Shown: piece after piece, positions 60,347 to 64,000 of the stretch
Layout of the letters: each line of letters opens with the position of its first letter
Numbering within the stretch: the stretch's first letter is position 1
Origin: Tragulus kanchil
Lineage: Eukaryota; Chordata; Mammalia; Artiodactyla; Tragulidae
Assembly: GCA_022376925.1 (NCBI GenBank)
Contig: JAIOJX010000026.1
Location: forward strand, 205,232,900 to 205,296,899
Length of the DNA stretch: 64,000 nucleotides
Direction: 5' to 3'
Notes under the pieces: model-generated
Seen by the model: the letters and a program-made list of their open reading frames with translations, nothing else
What the model was told of the DNA's origin: nothing
Database searches by the model: none
Position numbers and translations under genes: made by a program

Positions 60347-60678
60347 GGGCTTCCCCTGGTGGTCCAGTGGGTAAGGACACCGCCTTGCAGTGCAAGGGGC
60401 GCCGGTTCGAGCCCTGGCCTGGGAAAGATCCCATGTGCCGCGGAGCGGCTGGACTGATGTGTCCAATCACCGAGCCGGAGCTCTGGAGCGCATGCGCCCA
60501 GAGCCGGTGCTCTGCAACGACAGACCACCGCGATGGGAGGCCCATAGCAGCCAAAGAACGAAGATGAATGAAAATAGAGAAATGAAAGACCAATAGAAGT
60601 GCCCTGCCAACTCCCCTCCCTACCCAACCCGACCCCCGCCCAAAGTAAATAAATAAATAAATCTTTAAAAAAAAAAAA
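60347..60678 (+). mobile_element. CHR-like SINE, duplicate of 59252-59583
   Basis: Same insertion (target-site duplication 60326-60346 and 60679-60699) carried by copy 2 of duplication 17. Confidence 0.95.
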
Positions 60679-60874
60679 AGAAAATATGCACTGTGATAGT
60701 GTACATATATGAAAAAGATGCATGAAATACAGCAGACACATGAAAGGCTTATTGATATAGTCAGGTAAGTTTCATGACAGAGACAGTACAGCATGGCATA
60801 AAAGCCATCCTAAGAATATGGGCTTCAGAAAACCAAGAAAAAAATCAGACAATAGAAATAGATAGTCCAGATAA

Positions 60875-61970
60875 TACCAGTTTATATGAAAATGTAAAGG
60901 CCAAGAATAGCCAGAAAAAATGTTGCAGTATTCATCAGATATTACGGCATGTTATGAAGCAACAGTAATAAAGTGTAATGATAGATATGAGCAATGAACT
61001 AGAACAGAGGGTCCAGGAATAAAGACAGACATATAGTCTCTATGCTTTTGATAAAGATGGCACTGCCAAGCAGAGGGCAATGTACCATCTCTCAGTGAAC
61101 AATGCTGGGTCATTTGGGTATGCATATGGAAAAAGAAAATAAAATTTAACTCCTACCTCACATCACACATGAAAATCAACTTTAGGTACAATTTTAGATA
61201 GAGCTAAATATGAAAGGTAAAACAATAACATTTCCAGAAGAAAACATAAAAAAGTATCTTCATCATTTTCAACAAAGATTTCTTAAATAGGATCATAAAG
61301 CACTAGTCTTAAAACAGTTGATAAACTGAATTACATTAAAATTAGAAGTTTCTGTTCTTCAAAAGAATATGAAGAGAGTGCAAAGGTAAATATATGTATA
61401 TCTGCATCTATATCAACGTCTGTCTAGCTATATATCCCACAAAAAAGTTAATATTGGAATATATAAAAAACTCTTACAAATCATAAAAAAGCAGTGAGTC
61501 TACTTTATTACATGAATAGGTACATTACAAAAATGGATATCTGATTACTCAAGAAACACAAAACATATGAATAATTGCTTGCCTCTTCAATCATCAGTGA
61601 AATGCAAAAGCACAGTAAGAGCATTGGACAGTCACTTAACTAGGCAAACTTAAAAAGACGGACAATATAAAATGTAGACAAAGTTACAGAACTGATTCTC
61701 AAACACTGATAGCAGGAATGTAAACTGGTGAGATCACTTTGAAGGACTCATGGTATTAACAGTAGCCAACAAAACTGGATGGAATATACTCTGTGACCTA
61801 AAGACTTTACCACTAGTTATCCATTTTCTCAACAGAAATGCATAACATCATCCCCCGAAATAAAGGTTCAGAGCATCATTACTTGCAACAATCACAGATA
61901 GAAACTGTTCAGAATGCTCACTAACAGTAGAATGGTTAAGTATGTTGAGATCCATTCACATAATGAAATT
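60875..61970 (+). mobile_element. Old L1 ORF2 3' fragment
   Basis: Continuous diverged L1. After the copy-1 landmarks it continues with ttacattaaaattagaagtt, tctgttcttcaaaagaatat, cttcaatcatcagtgaaatg, gatagcaggaatgtaaactg, cactaacagtagaatggtta. These follow the order of the C-terminal half of L1 ORF2. The frame is destroyed. Much older than the L1 at 35789-37326. It runs into the BovB fragment. Confidence 0.7.
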
Positions 61971-61971
61971 C

Positions 61972-62400
61972 TTTCCCAGTAGTCATGTATGAATGTGAGA
62001 GTTGGACCATAAAGCCTGAGCATTGAAGAACTGACACTTTTGAATTATGGTGCTGGAGAAGGCTCCTAAAAGTACCTTGGACAGCAAGGAGATCAAACCA
62101 GTAAATCCTAAAGAAATCCAGCCCCTGAATATCCATGGGAAGGACAGATGCTAAAGCTTAAGCTCTGATACTTTGGCCACCGGATGTGAACAGCCAACTC
62201 ATTGGAAGACCCTGATGGTGGAAAAGACTGAGGGCAGGAGGAGAAAGGGGTGACAGAGGATGAGATGGTTGGATGGCATCACCAACTTAATGGACATGAG
62301 TTTGAGAAAACTCTCAGAGATAGTGAAGGACAAGGAAACCTGGCATGCTGAAGTTCATGGGGTTGTAAAGACTTGGACATGACTTAGTGACTGAACAATA
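61972..62400 (+). mobile_element. BovB LINE 3' end
   Basis: tcatgtatgaatgtgagagt, gtaccttggacagcaaggag, atgagatggttggatggcat, ggacatgagtttgagaaaac, gacttagtgactgaacaata. More diverged than the BovB at 2263-3213. Confidence 0.88.
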
Positions 62401-64000
62401 ATGAACAACAAATGAAGTACTACACAGTAGTAAGAATGCTTATTTCATAACTACATGCAAACTTAAACAAAAAGAATTTCATAAACAAAAAGAATATTCC
62501 ACATGATGTCATTTTCACAAAATAAAGTAATAAAAAATTGCTATCGATCAGGATAGTTAATTACCCTTTTGGGGTAAGTAGTGACTAGAAGGTGGCAAAA
62601 AGTGGTGCTCTTATGGGTGCTGATGATATTCTGCTTTTTATCCTAGTAGGGGGTATGTAGACCTATTCAGTTGATGAAAATTACTTTTCTGTACACAAGT
62701 GCACCATTCTTTATATTCTGTATATTTGATTCAATATAAAGGCTAAAACAAACCTAGAAGAGTCTGGAAGGTAAAGTAAATGAGAGAATCAAGTTTGGCG
62801 AAAGTAACGGATGCTTCGTTCTTAATAGATCTTAAATTGTCTTCTTTGGACAGACAAATTTGTGTATTACATACCTAAGAATATTCTTTACTTTTTAAAA
62901 AATTAATGTGCTGTTGGTACACCCAATAGCATTGCCTAATCAAACTAATAGAGTGTTAAGTCATACGTGTAATTACTGTATAACTCCATGTATATAAAGT
63001 TCAAACAAAGGTAAAAACTAATCTATGGTGTTAAAAGGCAATTTTGGAAAGTATTTTTAGGATGCTGTTAATGTACTATTGATTGGGTGGTAATTATATG
63101 TGTTTATTTTATGATGTTCATTAAGCTATGCACTTATGGTTTGTACACTTTTAGTATACTACACATCCATAGAAATGATATTAAAACAAAAAATGTACAA
63201 TATAGTCTGTAAGAGAGTTGCTTAACAGTATAGTGTCACTATTTAGAACTGAGAAAAAAACCCCATGAAACTGGTAGAAAATAAAGGAAAAAATCTGACC
63301 TACCAGAGAGAATACTGCTGGTTTCATTACATTGTATCTATCCAGTGTTATACACTGACACTGAACCAAGTAGTTGATGGTAAAGTTCAGTCCCATTTAT
63401 AGTTGCAGTATGGCACAGTGCATTTTTCGAAAACTCTCAGAGATAGTGAAGGACAAGGAAACCTGGCATGCTGAAGTTCATGGGGTTGTAAAGACTTGGA
63501 CATGACTTAGTGACTGAACAATAATGAACAACAAATGAAGTACTACACAGTAGTAAGAATGCTTATTTCATAACTACATGCAAACTTAAACAAAAAGAAT
63601 TTCATAAACAAAAAGAATATTCCACATGATGTCATTTTCACAAAATAAAGTAATAAAAAATTGCTATCGATCAGGATAGTTAATTACCCTTTTGGGGTAA
63701 GTAGTGACTAGAAGGTGGCAAAAAGTGGTGCTCTTATGGGTGCTGATGATATTCTGCTTTTTATCCTAGTAGGGGGTATGTAGACCTATTCAGTTGATGA
63801 AAATTACTTTTCTGTACACAAGTGCACCATTCTTTATATTCTGTATATTTGATTCAATATAAAGGCTAAAACAAACCTAGAAGAGTCTGGAAGGTAAAGT
63901 AAATGAGAGAATCAAGTTTGGCGAAAGTAACGGATGCTTCGTTCTTAATAGATCTTAAATTGTCTTCTTTGGACAGACAAATTTGTGTATTACATACCTA
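62306..64000. repeat. Tandem duplication 18, unit 1,123 bp, second copy cut by window end
   Basis: Copy 1 is 62306-63428 and copy 2 starts at 63429 and runs past 64000. The bases before copy 2 (catttttc, 63421-63428) resemble a noisy form of gagtttga before copy 1. Copy 2 begins inside the BovB, so 63429-63523 is a false second BovB end. Confidence 0.94.
62401..63428. other. Non-coding sequence, no recognised repeat
   Basis: AT-rich sequence after the BovB element. No supported frame and no repeat family seen. The first part is repeated at 63524-64000 by duplication 18. Confidence 0.5.

Larger units (their letters stand above)
59148..61313. repeat. Tandem duplication 17, unit 1,095 bp
   Basis: Copy 1 is 59148-60218 and copy 2 is 60243-61313. 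Junction bases 60219-60242 contain acaagttgctta and then agctcagtagctg, a noisy form of the left flank tcaagttgctcagtag at 59141-59156. Both copies hold the same SINE and the same piece of old L1, which reads on without a break only after copy 2. Confidence 0.95.

Overview
The window is non-coding mammalian DNA from a ruminant artiodactyl. The order is shown by BovB (RTE) LINE 3' ends, many Bov-tA/Bov-A SINEs and a tRNA-derived CHR-like SINE. Older mammalian repeats (MIR, MER5A-like and other hAT elements, old L1) are also present. Genus and species cannot be read from the sequence. I found no intact host gene. The only gene-derived sequences are a processed HNRNPA3 pseudogene (57608-59136, with a false partial copy at 56485-56963) and the broken ORF2 of a 5'-truncated L1 (35789-37326).

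The dominant anomaly is structural. Eighteen separate segments are each present as two adjacent direct copies, with unit lengths of only 1,076-1,204 bp. Copy/copy ranges are: 246-1330/1326-2426; 2168-3324/3322-4481; 4841-5928/5962-7048; 7653-8777/8800-9923; 9767-10855/10859-11945; 12424-13508/13525-14612; 15489-16595/16610-17715; 22061-23233/23265-24439; 26551-27719/27720-28890; 31874-32995/32997-34116; 39921-41090/41097-42256; 43462-44533/44569-45634; 45303-46419/46429-47550; 49533-50668/50666-51801; 53800-54870/54876-55946; 55881-56963/57004-58086; 59148-60218/60243-61313; 62306-63428/63429-end. The copies are almost identical. Their differences are mostly homopolymer lengths and small indels near the internal ends. 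The odd bases at many junctions read as deletion-rich versions of the sequence that should follow copy 1 or precede copy 2. The simplest reading is unmerged overlaps of about 1.1 kb between neighbouring contigs or reads, not biology. If collapsed, about 19.7 kb of the 64 kb disappears and the locus is about 44 kb. Paired repeats and paired ORFs in the list below should be counted once.

Layout: 0.2-7 kb holds CHR-like SINEs, a BovB 3' end split by a SINE, and Bov-tA elements. 7-22 kb is mostly unique, with MER5A-like, MIR and Bov-tA repeats. 22-35 kb is unique or old repeat, with one CHR-like SINE, MIR and a hAT fragment. 35.8-37.3 kb is the L1. 37.7-42.5 kb is SINE-rich. 42.5-49 kb is old sequence ending in a 1.45-kb hAT relic. 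49-56 kb has a SINE nested in a Bov-A element, then mostly unique DNA. 56-59 kb is the HNRNPA3 pseudogene. 59-64 kb is a SINE, an old L1 fragment and a second BovB.

Beneath the duplication pattern, the best real signal is the CHR-like SINE subfamily. It has eight independent insertions here. Most have clear target-site duplications, some of 14-21 bp, and several have intact pol III A and B boxes, so it looks like a young lineage-specific family. I found no undescribed coding or defence-type system.
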